The position numbers and the translations under genes are program-made. From JAIYDJ01 sp038246975 (GTDB lineage: Bacteria; Pseudomonadota; Alphaproteobacteria; Rhodobacterales; Rhodobacteraceae): a DNA stretch of 23,172 nt. The stretch covers positions 1-23,172 of the forward strand of contig JBBRVJ010000039.1 in assembly GCA_038246975.1 (NCBI GenBank), in the 5' to 3' direction. This document shows, in pieces, positions 6,249 through 14,713 of this stretch. The first letter of the stretch is position 1; each line of letters opens with the position of its first letter. The notes beneath the pieces are model-generated. The model saw nothing but the letters and a program-made list of their open reading frames with translations, did no database searches and had not been told where the DNA came from.

Positions 6249-7529
6249 ATGCCCCTAGAAGATCACCCGCAGCGCTATCCGCTGGTCAACGAGTTGCACG
6301 CCCGCCCGTTTCCGGCGCTGGAGGTGCCCTGCCTTGCCGCCTATGTCACGATCAAGGAACCGGTCGATGCCGCGAACCGTGACCGGACACGCGACCGCGC
6401 CCATCTGTTGACGCTGCTCGACCGCAACGGCTCGACGCATCCCAAACCGGATGCCACGCATTTTTCGGGGACGCTCGGCAAGACGGAATTGAAATGGGAA
6501 AGCCATACCGAGTTCGTGACCTATTCCGCCTTCACGTCCGGATTGACCACGCGCCCCTTTGACCCCGCCGAGATGGAGGTCTTTCCCGACGATTGGCTGA
6601 CCCAGGCTCCCGGCAAGCGGATGGTGTCGGTGCTGATCCGGGTCGAAGCGATGCCCGACAGCGAGGCCGAGGTGCTGGCCAAGCTGGAGGACTGGTTCGT
6701 CCCGGAAAGTCTGGCGGCCGCGCAGGTGGTCGATGGTGCTGCGATCATCGCGGGCGATTTCCGGATCGATCCGGCAGGGCACATGCGCTTTGCGGTGTTC
6801 GTACGCCCCGGCACCGGCACGCGCAGGCTGGGCCGCATCGTGCAGCGACTGTGCGAGATCGAGACCTATCGCGCGACGTCGATGCTGGGCCTGATGCGGG
6901 CGCGTGAGTTGACGGGGCGGCTGAACGCGCTGGACCCCAAACTGTCGGCGCTGGTGTCGGGGCTCGACATGATCGACCGCTCGCCCGAGGCGGCGCTGCA
7001 TGAATTGCTGGCGATTTCGGCAGAACTGGAAAGTCTGGCGGTGCAGATCTCGTTCCGCTTCGGCGCGACGGCGGCCTATGAGGCCATCGTCAATCAGCGG
7101 ATCGAAGTGTTGCGCGAGGTGCGGATCGACGGGCGGCAGACCTTTGGCGAGTTCATGATGCGGCGCTATGACCCGGCGATGCGGACGGTGAAATCGGCCG
7201 AAGGGCGGCTGCGCTCGATGGCGGAACGCGCCGAACGCGCGGCGGAACTGCTGCGCACACGGGTCGATGTCGAACGGTCGGCACAAAACCAGAAGCTGCT
7301 GGAATCGATGGACAAACGCGCCGACCTGCAACTGCGCCTGCAACGCACGGTCGAGGGGCTGTCGACCGTGGCGATCAGCTATTACGCCGTCAATCTGGCG
7401 GCCTATGCCGTCTATCCGTTGACCGATCCCTATGGGATTTCCAAGGGGATGGCGACGGCGATCCTCACTCCCCTGGTCATCCTTGCGGTCTGGTTGATGG
7501 TGCGGCGTATCCGCACGCGTCTGGACTGA
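6249..7529 (+). CDS. DUF3422 family membrane protein
   Basis: The protein has 426 residues. The conserved opening YPLVNELHARPFPALEVP marks the DUF3422 family, widespread in alphaproteobacteria with no established function. A long soluble region with coiled-coil character (about 290-365, rich in Arg, Glu and Ala) is followed by two C-terminal membrane helices (about 373-391 and 400-418) and a basic end (RRIRTRLD). This suggests a tail-anchored hairpin with the bulk in the cytoplasm. The start at 6249 was chosen because family similarity begins exactly there and AAAGG lies upstream. The frame stays open upstream to 6060, but that stretch reads like non-coding sequence. It is divergent from the corrinoid activator and converges on the permease operon with only a 22-bp gap. 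Confidence 0.88.
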   Translation: MPLEDHPQRYPLVNELHARPFPALEVPCLAAYVTIKEPVDAANRDRTRDRAHLLTLLDRNGSTHPKPDATHFSGTLGKTELKWESHTEFVTYSAFTSGLTTRPFDPAEMEVFPDDWLTQAPGKRMVSVLIRVEAMPDSEAEVLAKLEDWFVPESLAAAQVVDGAAIIAGDFRIDPAGHMRFAVFVRPGTGTRRLGRIVQRLCEIETYRATSMLGLMRARELTGRLNALDPKLSALVSGLDMIDRSPEAALHELLAISAELESLAVQISFRFGATAAYEAIVNQRIEVLREVRIDGRQTFGEFMMRRYDPAMRTVKSAEGRLRSMAERAERAAELLRTRVDVERSAQNQKLLESMDKRADLQLRLQRTVEGLSTVAISYYAVNLAAYAVYPLTDPYGISKGMATAILTPLVILAVWLMVRRIRTRLD

Positions 7530-7551
7530 CGAGGGGCCGAAAATCTTTCTG

Positions 7552-8475
7552 TCAGCGCCCGCGGATGCGCGGGTCGAGCGCGTCGCGCAGACCGTCGCCG
7601 ATGTAATTGACGGACAACACGGTCAGCGAGATCGCAAGGCCGGGCCATATCACGCGTTCGGGGTAAAGCTGCATGTATTGCAACCCGTCGAACAGCAAGC
7701 GGCCCCAGGTCGGGAAATCGGGAGGGAAGCCGAGGCCGAGGAAGGACAGCACGGATTCGGTGATGATCGCCTCGGCCACGCCCAACGTGGCGGCGACCAT
7801 GACGGGCGAAACCACGTTGGGCAGGATGTGGCGCAGGATGATGCGGTGCGGAGCGGCCCCGATGGATCGCGCGGCCAGAACGTATTCGCGTTCCTTCAGC
7901 GCCAGCACCTCGCCCCGCACGACGCGGGCGGCCTGCATCCACGACGTGATGCCGATGGCGAAGACGATCAGGGTAAACGCTCCCAGTTCCGGCCCCATCA
8001 CGCCGGCGATCCTGTCGCGGAACAGCATGACCATGACCAGCAGCAGCGGGATCAGCGGCAGGGCCAGAAACATGTCGGTCAGCCGCATCAGCGGGCCGTC
8101 GAGCCGCTTGTAATAGCCCGCGACCACGCCGACGAAGGTGCCGAACACGATCGCGATGGCCATGGCGACAAAGCCCACCGCCAGCGACACCTTGCCCGCC
8201 TGCATCATCCGTTGCAGCATGTCGCGGCCCAACTGGTCGGTGCCCAGCGGGAATTGCAGCGAGGGCGGCCGGTTGCGCACCGCCATGGCTTTGGCGACCG
8301 TCAGCTTTTCCGGGTTCCACAGATAGGGGCCGATCACTACCGCCAGCACAAGCAGGGTCAGGATCACCAGCCCGAACACCGCCCCCTTGTGGGTGCGGAA
8401 CTGGCTCCAGATCGCGCGCCAGGCGCTGGCGGGTCTTTCGGGCTTTGCGACAGCTTGCAGGGGCGCGTCAGTCAT
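7552..8475 (-). CDS. Peptide-type ABC transporter permease (DppC/OppC family)
   Basis: This 307-residue inner-membrane protein has the N-terminal DppC segment with a first membrane helix (about 35-57), then the binding-protein-dependent transport domain with several further helices. The EAA loop, which contacts the ATPases, reads YVLAARSIGAAPHRIILRHI. It ends DALDPRIRGR, typical of the family. The start at 8475 overlaps the preceding permease gene by 8 bases (ATGACTGA) and has GAGGA upstream; an earlier in-frame ATG at 8517 lies deep inside that gene. It is the last gene of the transporter operon. Its stop is 22 bp from the convergent DUF3422 stop, and no terminator hairpin is visible there. 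Confidence 0.93.
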   Translation of the reverse strand: MTDAPLQAVAKPERPASAWRAIWSQFRTHKGAVFGLVILTLLVLAVVIGPYLWNPEKLTVAKAMAVRNRPPSLQFPLGTDQLGRDMLQRMMQAGKVSLAVGFVAMAIAIVFGTFVGVVAGYYKRLDGPLMRLTDMFLALPLIPLLLVMVMLFRDRIAGVMGPELGAFTLIVFAIGITSWMQAARVVRGEVLALKEREYVLAARSIGAAPHRIILRHILPNVVSPVMVAATLGVAEAIITESVLSFLGLGFPPDFPTWGRLLFDGLQYMQLYPERVIWPGLAISLTVLSVNYIGDGLRDALDPRIRGR

Positions 8476-9475
8476 AGCGGATCCTCGGGTCAAGCAGGCC
8501 ATAAAGAACGTCGGCAATCAGGTTGAACAGCACGATCAGCACGGCAAAGATGAAGGCCAGCGTCTGCACCATCGGCAGGTCGCTGGCATTGATCGCAAGG
8601 ATCAGCGCGGCCCCGATGCCATTCACTCCGAACAGGTTTTCGGTGATGATCGCTCCGCCAAAGATCGACGGGATGCCAAGCGCAATCACCGTGACGACCG
8701 GGATCAACGAATTGCGAAGGACGTGTTTCAGCACGACGGTGCGTTCCGACATGCCCTTGGCCCGCGCGGTGCGGACGTAATCCTGCGTCATGTTTTCGAG
8801 CATCGACGAGCGCATGTAGCGGCTGATCACAGCGGCATTGGCCAGCCCCAGCGTCATCACCGGCAGCGCCATCTGGCGCAACTGTTCCAGGAAACTTGCC
8901 CAGTCCGTGACCTGCAACTGTGTGTCGTATTTGGTCGGGAACCAGCCGAGCCAAACGGCAAAGATGATGATGAAGAGCGTGCCCGAAAAGAACGTCGGCA
9001 CCGAAAAGCCGATCATCGCGAACAGGGTCCCCAACTGGTCGAACGCCGAATACTGCCGATAGGCCGAATAGATCCCGATGGGCAGGGCGATCAGCACGCC
9101 GACCAGATAAGCGGTGCCGATGACGGTCAGGGTTTGCGGCAGCCGTTGACCGATGACGGTAAACACCGGCGCGCGGGACTGCCACGACAGGATGCGCTGC
9201 TGGTCACCTGCCAGATCGGTTCCGAACCAGCCATCCAGCAGATAGGCAGGCTCGACGATGAAGAACTGCCGAAGCCACAACAGATACCGCACGAAGACCG
9301 GCTGATCCGCCCCAAGCGCCGCCATCATTTTCTGGCGCACCTCGGGCGGAACGGTCAGCGGTATTTCGGACATCGGCGATCCGGGCGCGAGATCGACCAG
9401 CAGAAAAATAATCAGACTGATGAACAGAAGCGTTGGAATCGCAATCAAAAGCCTGCGGAGCGTAAACGTGAGCAT
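8468..9475 (-). CDS. Peptide-type ABC transporter permease (DppB/OppB family)
   Basis: This 335-residue inner-membrane protein opens with MLTFTLRRLLIAIPTLLFIS, the usual DppB start with the first membrane helix, followed by a long periplasmic loop and five more helices. The EAA loop reads YVRTARAKGMSERTVVLKHVLRNS. With the DppC-type partner it forms the membrane channel of a family 5 importer for peptides or similar solutes. The ATG at 9475 was preferred over the TTG at 9484 because it matches the family N-terminus; the ribosome site is weak either way. It is separated from the upstream binding-protein gene by 75 bp containing a strong stem-loop, so permease output is probably lower than binding-protein output. 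Confidence 0.93.
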   Translation of the reverse strand: MLTFTLRRLLIAIPTLLFISLIIFLLVDLAPGSPMSEIPLTVPPEVRQKMMAALGADQPVFVRYLLWLRQFFIVEPAYLLDGWFGTDLAGDQQRILSWQSRAPVFTVIGQRLPQTLTVIGTAYLVGVLIALPIGIYSAYRQYSAFDQLGTLFAMIGFSVPTFFSGTLFIIIFAVWLGWFPTKYDTQLQVTDWASFLEQLRQMALPVMTLGLANAAVISRYMRSSMLENMTQDYVRTARAKGMSERTVVLKHVLRNSLIPVVTVIALGIPSIFGGAIITENLFGVNGIGAALILAINASDLPMVQTLAFIFAVLIVLFNLIADVLYGLLDPRIRYD

Positions 9476-9514
9476 GCGCGGCAACGCCTCGGTTCAGTTG
9501 TTCGGGAAAGGGAT

Positions 9515-9541
9515 GCGGTGGGGCTGTGACGGCCCCACCGC
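9515..9541 (-). terminator. Strong intercistronic stem-loop between the binding-protein and permease genes
   Basis: GCGGTGGGGC (9515-9524) and GCCCCACCGC (9532-9541) form perfect 10-bp arms around a 7-nt loop, 10 bp after the binding-protein stop and about 40 bp before the permease start. In the direction of transcription it is followed by ATCCCTTTCCC, not a true U-tract. Such hairpins after binding-protein genes commonly act as partial terminators or 3' stabilisers that raise binding-protein levels over the permeases. Confidence 0.65.
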
Positions 9542-9550
9542 AGGTTCAGG

Positions 9551-11254
9551 TCACTTCACGCGGAACCAGTCCGCCGAGTTCCACAATTCGCTGTCCCAGG
9601 CGTTCATGATCACGCCGCCCAACGTCACCGAATGCGCCGACAGCGTGCCGCGGTGCACCAGCGGAACGACGGTCATCGATGTCTTGGTGACCATGTCGTT
9701 CAACTCCTTGGCGATTGCCTGACGCGCCGCAAGGTCGGTCGTTGTCGCGAATTCGGCGACCTTGGCGTCATAAGCCGGGTCGCAGTACCGGTTCATGTTC
9801 TCGCCTTGCCAGCCGTTTTCCGGGCTGGGGGCGTTCTTGCACTGGTATTGCGACAGATAGGTTTCCGGGTCCGGGCTGTCCGAGTTGTTGGCATACATCT
9901 CGACATCGGCATAGAACTTCTGGAAAGTGTCCGGCGAGCCGGGGTCCCCACCGAAGAACACGCCCGGATCGATGGCTTTCAGTTCGACCTCGACACCCAG
10001 TTCGGTCCACCAATCCTTGATCAGCGCCTGGAAGTCCTGGCGGATCGGGTTGACGGTGGTCTGATACAGGATCGACAGTTTCTTGCCGTCCTTGTCGCGG
10101 ATGCCGTCACTATCTGTGTCGGTCCAGCCGGCTTCGTCCAACAAAGCCATCGCACCGGCCATGTCCTGTGTCAGGCAGTCGGTGTTGTCCGAGGCCCAGG
10201 CTTCAGGCCCCGGGATTATGTTGCAGGTGGGACGACCGCCCGCACCATAGCCGACTTCGACCAGAATGTTCCGGTCGATCGCCTTGGACAGCGCCAACCG
10301 CACCTTGACGTCCGACAGGAACGGGTGGGGATGCTTGGCCGTTGCACGCTCGTCGGCCGGCAGATCGGGCGACGGGTCGGTCATGTTCATCTCGATCCGC
10401 TCGACCAGCGTGCCGAAGGCCACCACGAATTGACCCTTGCCGGCAGCGGCCATTGCCGCCTGGCTGTCGGGCGGGATCTGGGTGTTCCACGCATAGTCGA
10501 ACTCGCCGGTTTCCATCACGGCGCGGGCCGAGCTTTCGGCATCGCCGCCGCCCTTGATCATCGCGGTCGCGAAGGCGGGCTTGGCAGGATCGCGGTAATT
10601 CGGGTTGGCTTCCAGCGAAACCGTGTCGTTCACGGTAAAGCCGGTGACCCGGAACGGGCCGGTGCCGATCGGCATGTTGTTCTGGTCGGTGCAGGTCGGG
10701 GCTGCGACACCCGTGCAGGCTTCGAACTGCGCCTTTTGCAAAAGGGGCGCCAGCGATCCGACGAAGGCCGTATAGGGGTTCGGCTTCGGTCCGGTAAAGG
10801 TGACCTTGACGGTGGTGGCATCGACAGCTTCGACCGAAGCCACGCCATCATACTTTGTCGCCTGTGCGCAGCCGCCAACGGGGTCCATGCAATAGGCGGC
10901 AGTGAACACCGCGTCGTCGGCCGTGACGGGCGTGCCGTCGGACCACAGCAGGCCGGGCTGCAGTTTCCAGGTGATGGAGGTCAGGTCGGCCGACACGCCA
11001 CCGTTTTCCAGCGTCGGGATTTCAACCGCGAGTTTGGGCACCAAAGTGCCCTGATCGTCAATTGCCGCCATCGGATCAAGGACCATCGACGCGGCGATGA
11101 CATCCTTCGTGCCCGACGACAGGTAGGGGTTCATGATCGACACGGCTTGCGGGAAGGTAAGCCTCAGCGCGCCGTCCGTGCCGCGTTCGGCATAGGCGAC
11201 AGGCGCCAACGCAAACGCAGCAGCCGCGCCCAGAAGGGCGGTTTTAAGTTTCAT
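9551..11254 (-). CDS. ABC transporter periplasmic substrate-binding protein, family 5 (DppA/OppA type)
   Basis: The protein has 567 residues. Residues 1-22 are a signal peptide with AYA|ER cleavage, so it is periplasmic. The body has family 5 hallmarks: a fold opening RLTFPQAVSIMNPYLSSG, the segment WKLQPGLLWSDGTPVTADD, and KVRLALSKAIDRNILVEVGYG. Several Cys occur in closely spaced pairs (for example CMDPVGGC, CTGVAAPTC), which could form disulfides in the periplasm. It delivers the solute to the DppB/DppC-type permeases. The ATG at 11254 overlaps the ATPase stop by 4 bp (ATGA) and has AGGAG upstream. At about 567 residues it is longer than a typical DppA (~535). The substrate is unknown; neighbours suggest N-acyl amino acids, short peptides or amines. 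Confidence 0.93.
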   Translation of the reverse strand: MKLKTALLGAAAAFALAPVAYAERGTDGALRLTFPQAVSIMNPYLSSGTKDVIAASMVLDPMAAIDDQGTLVPKLAVEIPTLENGGVSADLTSITWKLQPGLLWSDGTPVTADDAVFTAAYCMDPVGGCAQATKYDGVASVEAVDATTVKVTFTGPKPNPYTAFVGSLAPLLQKAQFEACTGVAAPTCTDQNNMPIGTGPFRVTGFTVNDTVSLEANPNYRDPAKPAFATAMIKGGGDAESSARAVMETGEFDYAWNTQIPPDSQAAMAAAGKGQFVVAFGTLVERIEMNMTDPSPDLPADERATAKHPHPFLSDVKVRLALSKAIDRNILVEVGYGAGGRPTCNIIPGPEAWASDNTDCLTQDMAGAMALLDEAGWTDTDSDGIRDKDGKKLSILYQTTVNPIRQDFQALIKDWWTELGVEVELKAIDPGVFFGGDPGSPDTFQKFYADVEMYANNSDSPDPETYLSQYQCKNAPSPENGWQGENMNRYCDPAYDAKVAEFATTTDLAARQAIAKELNDMVTKTSMTVVPLVHRGTLSAHSVTLGGVIMNAWDSELWNSADWFRVK

Positions 11255-12312
11255 TGCATTGCTCCTTGTTGATAGTGCTCGGAAGCCTCGGTCCTGCCGG
11301 TTGATCCGGCAGAGGTGTTTTGGGCGGGGTACAGGTGGCAGGCGACGTGTCGCCCCGGTTCCACCTGAACAAGGTCGGGTTTTTCCACCCGGCAGCGGTC
11401 GAAGACGCGCGGGCAGCGGGTGTTGAAGTTGCACCCTTTGGGCGGGTTGGCCGGGGACGGCACATCGCCCTTGAGGATGATCCTTGTCCGCGTCGATTCG
11501 ACGTTGGGGTCGGGTTCGGGGACGGCGGACAGCAGCGCCTCGGCATAGGGGTGCAGGGGGCGGGCATAGAGTGCGTCGCGCGGGCTGATTTCGGCGATGC
11601 GGCCCAGATACATCACCGCCACACGGTCGGCGATGTGGCGGACCATCGACAGATCGTGGCTGATGAACAGGTAGGTCAGCCCCAGTTGCGATTGCAGGTC
11701 TTCCAGCAGGTTGACGACCTGCGCCTGGATCGACACATCCAATGCTGCAATCGGCTCGTCACAGACGATGAATTTGGGATTCAGGGCCAGCGCGCGGGCG
11801 ATGCCGATGCGTTGGCGCTGGCCGCCCGAAAACTCGTGCGGAAAGCGGTTGGCGAAGCGGTGGTTCAGGCCGACCTTGTCCATCAGGTCATAAATCCGCG
11901 CCAGACGCTTGTCGGTGTCCCAGTCGGTATGTTCGACCAACGGCTCGCCGATGATCTGTGCGACGGTCATGCGGGGATTCAGGCTGGCCTGCGGATCCTG
12001 AAACACCATCTGCATCGTCGGGCGTTTCAGGCGCAGCTTTTCGGGCGACAGATGTGCCACATCGTCGCCGTCGATGATCACCGACCCGCCCGTCACCTCG
12101 TAAAGCCGCAGCAAAGCCCGGCCCACGGTGGATTTGCCACAGCCTGATTCGCCGACCAGCCCAAGCGTTTCGCCTTGCAGGATGTCGAAACTGACGCCGT
12201 CCACCGCTTTCACATCGCCGGTGTGACGCCGCAGGATACCGCTGTAGATCGGGAAATACATCTTCAGATCACGAACCTGCACCAGCGCGCGGGGCGGGGT
12301 TGCGTCAAGCAT
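11251..12312 (-). CDS. ABC transporter ATP-binding protein (DppF/OppF type)
   Basis: This 353-residue cytoplasmic ATPase carries Walker A GESGCGKST, the signature SGGQRQR, Walker B FIVCDEPIAALD and the switch His in FISHD. The C-terminal extension holds four Cys (CNFNTRCPRVFDRC plus a later ACH), the pattern that binds a 4Fe-4S cluster in DppD/DppF. It pairs with the DppD-type ATPase to power import. The start at 12312 was chosen because AGGAGG lies 5 nt upstream; it overlaps the preceding gene by 8 bases. An in-frame ATG at 12420 lies inside that gene. The end overlaps the binding-protein start by 4 bp, so the three genes are translationally linked. Confidence 0.95.
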   Translation of the reverse strand: MLDATPPRALVQVRDLKMYFPIYSGILRRHTGDVKAVDGVSFDILQGETLGLVGESGCGKSTVGRALLRLYEVTGGSVIIDGDDVAHLSPEKLRLKRPTMQMVFQDPQASLNPRMTVAQIIGEPLVEHTDWDTDKRLARIYDLMDKVGLNHRFANRFPHEFSGGQRQRIGIARALALNPKFIVCDEPIAALDVSIQAQVVNLLEDLQSQLGLTYLFISHDLSMVRHIADRVAVMYLGRIAEISPRDALYARPLHPYAEALLSAVPEPDPNVESTRTRIILKGDVPSPANPPKGCNFNTRCPRVFDRCRVEKPDLVQVEPGRHVACHLYPAQNTSAGSTGRTEASEHYQQGAMQ

Positions 12313-13315
12313 GGGCCTCCTCCGGCGTCCAGTGGCAAGCCACGTCGTGCCCCGTGCCCAAGGGCCGACCGTCCAGCGGGCGGCGCAGCGGATTTTCGCG
12401 GTGGCAGCGGTCAAAGGCATGAGCGCAGCGGGTGCGGAAGGAACAGGCCGTCGGTTCCGCCCCCATGATCGCGGGCTGACCGGGGATGACTTGCAGGCGG
12501 TCTTCGCGCGGGCCGGAAATGGCGGGGATGGTTTGCAGAAGGGCGCGGGTATAGGGGTGGGCGGGGTTGCCGAACAGCTCTTTGACCGGGGCCTGTTCCA
12601 CGATCTGGCCGCCGTACATGACCATCACGCGGTCGGCGATCCCTGCAATCACGCCAAGGTCATGGGTGATCCAGATGATCGCCATCCCCAGTTTCTGACG
12701 CAGACCCTTGATCAGTTCCAGGATTTGCGCCTGAATCGTCACGTCCAGCGCGGTGGTGGGTTCATCCGCGATCAGCACCTCGGGGTCGCAGGCGAGGGCA
12801 ATCGCAATCATCACCCGTTGCCGCATGCCCCCCGAAAACTGGTGGGGATAGGACGACAGGCGTTTGGTGGCGTCGGAAATGCCGACAAGGTCCAGCAGTT
12901 CCGCCGCCCGGACCCGCGCCTGCGCCCTTGACAGGCCCATGTGGCGGGTCAGGGGTTCCATGATCTGATTGCCGACCTTGAACACCGGGTTGAGCGAGGT
13001 CATCGGGTCCTGAAACACGAAGCCGATCCTGGCCCCGCGCAGGTTGCGCAACTCCTCATCGCCGATCTTCAGAATGTCCCGCCCGCCGAGCCAGACTTCG
13101 CCTCCGCGCACATCGGCGGGAGGGGACGGCAGCAGGCCGATCAGCGACATCATGGTGACCGACTTGCCCGACCCGCTTTCCCCCACCACGCCCAGCAATT
13201 CACCGGCGCGCAAATGGAAGCTGACGGAGTTGACGGCATGCACCTCGCCGCCGCGGGTGCGGAATACGGTCTTGAGGTCCCTGACATCAAGGACGGCGTC
13301 GCCCCCATCGGGCAT
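12305..13315 (-). CDS. ABC transporter ATP-binding protein (DppD/OppD type)
   Basis: The protein has 336 residues with Walker A GESGSGKS, the signature SGGMRQR, Walker B VLIADEPTTALD and the switch His in WITHD. The C-terminal oligopeptide-transporter domain carries four Cys (CSFRTRCAHAFDRC and a later ACHW), matching the iron-sulfur site of DppD. It is the first gene of the importer operon; ATPases ahead of the binding protein is an unusual order compared with E. coli dppABCDF. The ATG at 13315 has GGGAG about 8 nt upstream. A 231-bp divergent gap separates it from the ArgE-like gene, and the two units are probably controlled together from that gap. Confidence 0.95.
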   Translation of the reverse strand: MPDGGDAVLDVRDLKTVFRTRGGEVHAVNSVSFHLRAGELLGVVGESGSGKSVTMMSLIGLLPSPPADVRGGEVWLGGRDILKIGDEELRNLRGARIGFVFQDPMTSLNPVFKVGNQIMEPLTRHMGLSRAQARVRAAELLDLVGISDATKRLSSYPHQFSGGMRQRVMIAIALACDPEVLIADEPTTALDVTIQAQILELIKGLRQKLGMAIIWITHDLGVIAGIADRVMVMYGGQIVEQAPVKELFGNPAHPYTRALLQTIPAISGPREDRLQVIPGQPAIMGAEPTACSFRTRCAHAFDRCHRENPLRRPLDGRPLGTGHDVACHWTPEEAHA

Positions 13316-13332
13316 ATAAGGCTCCCAAGTCG

Positions 13333-13417
13333 TTGATAGTCTTTTGATTATTGGGTTGCGATCTGTACCGCCCCCGGTTGATCGGGCAAGTCTTGTCTAT
13401 TTTCGACAACCTATCAA
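13333..13417. promoter_or_regulatory. Candidate operator sequences in the importer/deacylase divergent region
   Basis: Two inverted repeats stand out. TTGTC (13393-13397) and GACAA (13405-13409) form a 17-bp imperfect palindrome of the size bound by GntR-like dimers. TTGATAG (13333-13339) is repeated inverted as CTATCAA (13411-13417), 71 bp away. The surrounding DNA is the most AT-rich of this part of the window. No regulator gene is encoded nearby, so the binding protein is unknown. Confidence 0.4.
13362..13389 (-). promoter_or_regulatory. Candidate promoter of the ABC importer operon
   Basis: On the minus strand, TTGCCC (13389-13384) and TACAGA (13367-13362) are 16 nt apart, placing the start near 13355 and giving a leader of about 40 nt before the ATG at 13315. 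The palindrome at 13393-13409 lies directly upstream of the -35, where an activator or repressor could act. Confidence 0.35.
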
Positions 13418-13489
13418 TCCCGAATCTTTGCCGCTTTCCGCTGCGGCATCCGGGGTTCGAGCCTGCCGCGCGCATCGGTTCGCACCGTG

Positions 13490-13518
13490 TTGACACGGGC
13501 GGTAGCCGGGGCCACCCT
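13490..13518 (+). promoter_or_regulatory. Candidate promoter of the ArgE-like/oxidase operon
   Basis: A consensus -35 TTGACA (13490-13495) is followed after 17 nt by CACCCT (13513-13518), a poor -10 keeping only the key A and final T. The start would be near 13525, about 22 nt before the ATG. A weak -10 with a perfect -35 would fit an activator-dependent promoter, but this is inference. Confidence 0.35.
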
Positions 13519-13546
13519 GCGCCACCAGATATGGGAACCACACGTC

Positions 13547-14713
13547 ATGAACATCGCCGAAACCCTGAACCCGCGACAGGTGCTTGACCGTCTGGTCGCC
13601 TTTCCGACTGTCAGCCGGGACAGCAACCTGCCTCTGATCGACTGGGTCGAGGGCTATCTTGCAGCGCACGGCATCGCAGCGCACCGCCATTGGAACGAAG
13701 ATCATCAGAAGGCCGCGCTGTTCGCCCATGTCGGGCCGATGGTTGCGGGGGGGGTCGTGTTGTCGGGGCATTCCGATGTGGTCCCGGTGGACGGGCAGGC
13801 CTGGATCAGCGACCCTTGGGTGGTCACCGAACGCGACGGGCGGCTTTACGGGCGCGGCACCTGCGACATGAAGGGCTATCTGGCGCTGGCGATCTGGGCC
13901 ATGGTCGAGGCCAATCGGCAGGGCGTGTCGCGCCCCTTGCAGATTGCGATTTCCTATGACGAAGAGATCGGCTGCACCGGCGCGCCGCCGATGATTGCCG
14001 CGATGCAGGAGGCGTTGCCGCAGGCCGAGGTCGCGCTGATCGGCGAGCCGTCAAGCATGGCGCTGATCAACGGGCATAAGGGCGGCACCGGGTATCGCGT
14101 GCATGTCAAAGGGTTCGAGGTTCATTCCTCGCTGCTGCCCGAGGGCGTCTCGGCGATCATGGAGGCAGCGCGGCTGATCGGCTGGATGAACGACCAGAAC
14201 GCCGGAAACGAGGCCAAGCCGGTGACTGCACTGGCCGCCGCGTTTCGCCCGCCCTTCACCACGCTGCATTCCGGCATGATCACCGGCGGCACCGCGCACA
14301 ACATCACCGCCGCCGATTGCCGGTTCGTGATGGAGTTTCGCGTGGTTCCGGGGGAAAGCGTCGAAGGCTGGTCTCTGGCGCTGAAGGCCGAGGCCGCGCG
14401 GATTGCCGCCGGGTTGCAGGCGGTGCGTCCCGAGGCGGGGGTCCATCTGGAACGGTTTTTCAGCGTACCGCCTCTGGTGCCCGAAACCCAAGGTGCTGCA
14501 GAGGCGCTGGTGCGGGCGCTGACCGGAGATAACGCCAGCGGCGTGGTCAGTTACGGCACCGAAGCGGGGCAATTCCAGGAGGCCGGGTATTCCGCCGTCG
14601 TCTGCGGCCCCGGCGACATCGCCCAGGCCCATCAGCCCAACGAATTTCTTGAGGTGTCGCAGTTTCAGGCGGGACAAGTCTTCATGCGCCGGCTGCTGAG
14701 TGCGCTGGCATGA
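13547..14713 (+). CDS. argE: M20 family metallo-deacylase, acetylornithine deacetylase (ArgE) like
   Basis: The 388-residue protein has all M20 metal and catalytic residues: H75 and D77 in SGHSDVVPVDG, the bridging D107 in GTCDMKGYLA, E139/E140 in YDEEIGCTG, E167 in GEPSS, and H362 in AHQPNEF. ArgE removes the acetyl group from N-acetylornithine using two zinc or cobalt ions in the cytoplasm. The start at 13547 fits the family N-terminus; the ribosome site (GGAA) is weak. It is divergent from a peptide-type importer and overlaps an FAD oxidase gene, not arginine biosynthesis genes. A catabolic role on imported N-acyl amino acids or peptides is therefore as likely as arginine synthesis. The family is well supported, the exact substrate is not. 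Confidence 0.88.
   Translation: MNIAETLNPRQVLDRLVAFPTVSRDSNLPLIDWVEGYLAAHGIAAHRHWNEDHQKAALFAHVGPMVAGGVVLSGHSDVVPVDGQAWISDPWVVTERDGRLYGRGTCDMKGYLALAIWAMVEANRQGVSRPLQIAISYDEEIGCTGAPPMIAAMQEALPQAEVALIGEPSSMALINGHKGGTGYRVHVKGFEVHSSLLPEGVSAIMEAARLIGWMNDQNAGNEAKPVTALAAAFRPPFTTLHSGMITGGTAHNITAADCRFVMEFRVVPGESVEGWSLALKAEAARIAAGLQAVRPEAGVHLERFFSVPPLVPETQGAAEALVRALTGDNASGVVSYGTEAGQFQEAGYSAVVCGPGDIAQAHQPNEFLEVSQFQAGQVFMRRLLSALA

Noticed and set aside
9632..11272. Long open frame (546 codons) on the plus strand opposite the substrate-binding protein
   Set aside because: It is antisense to a well-supported family 5 binding protein. No recognisable motif and no ribosome site.
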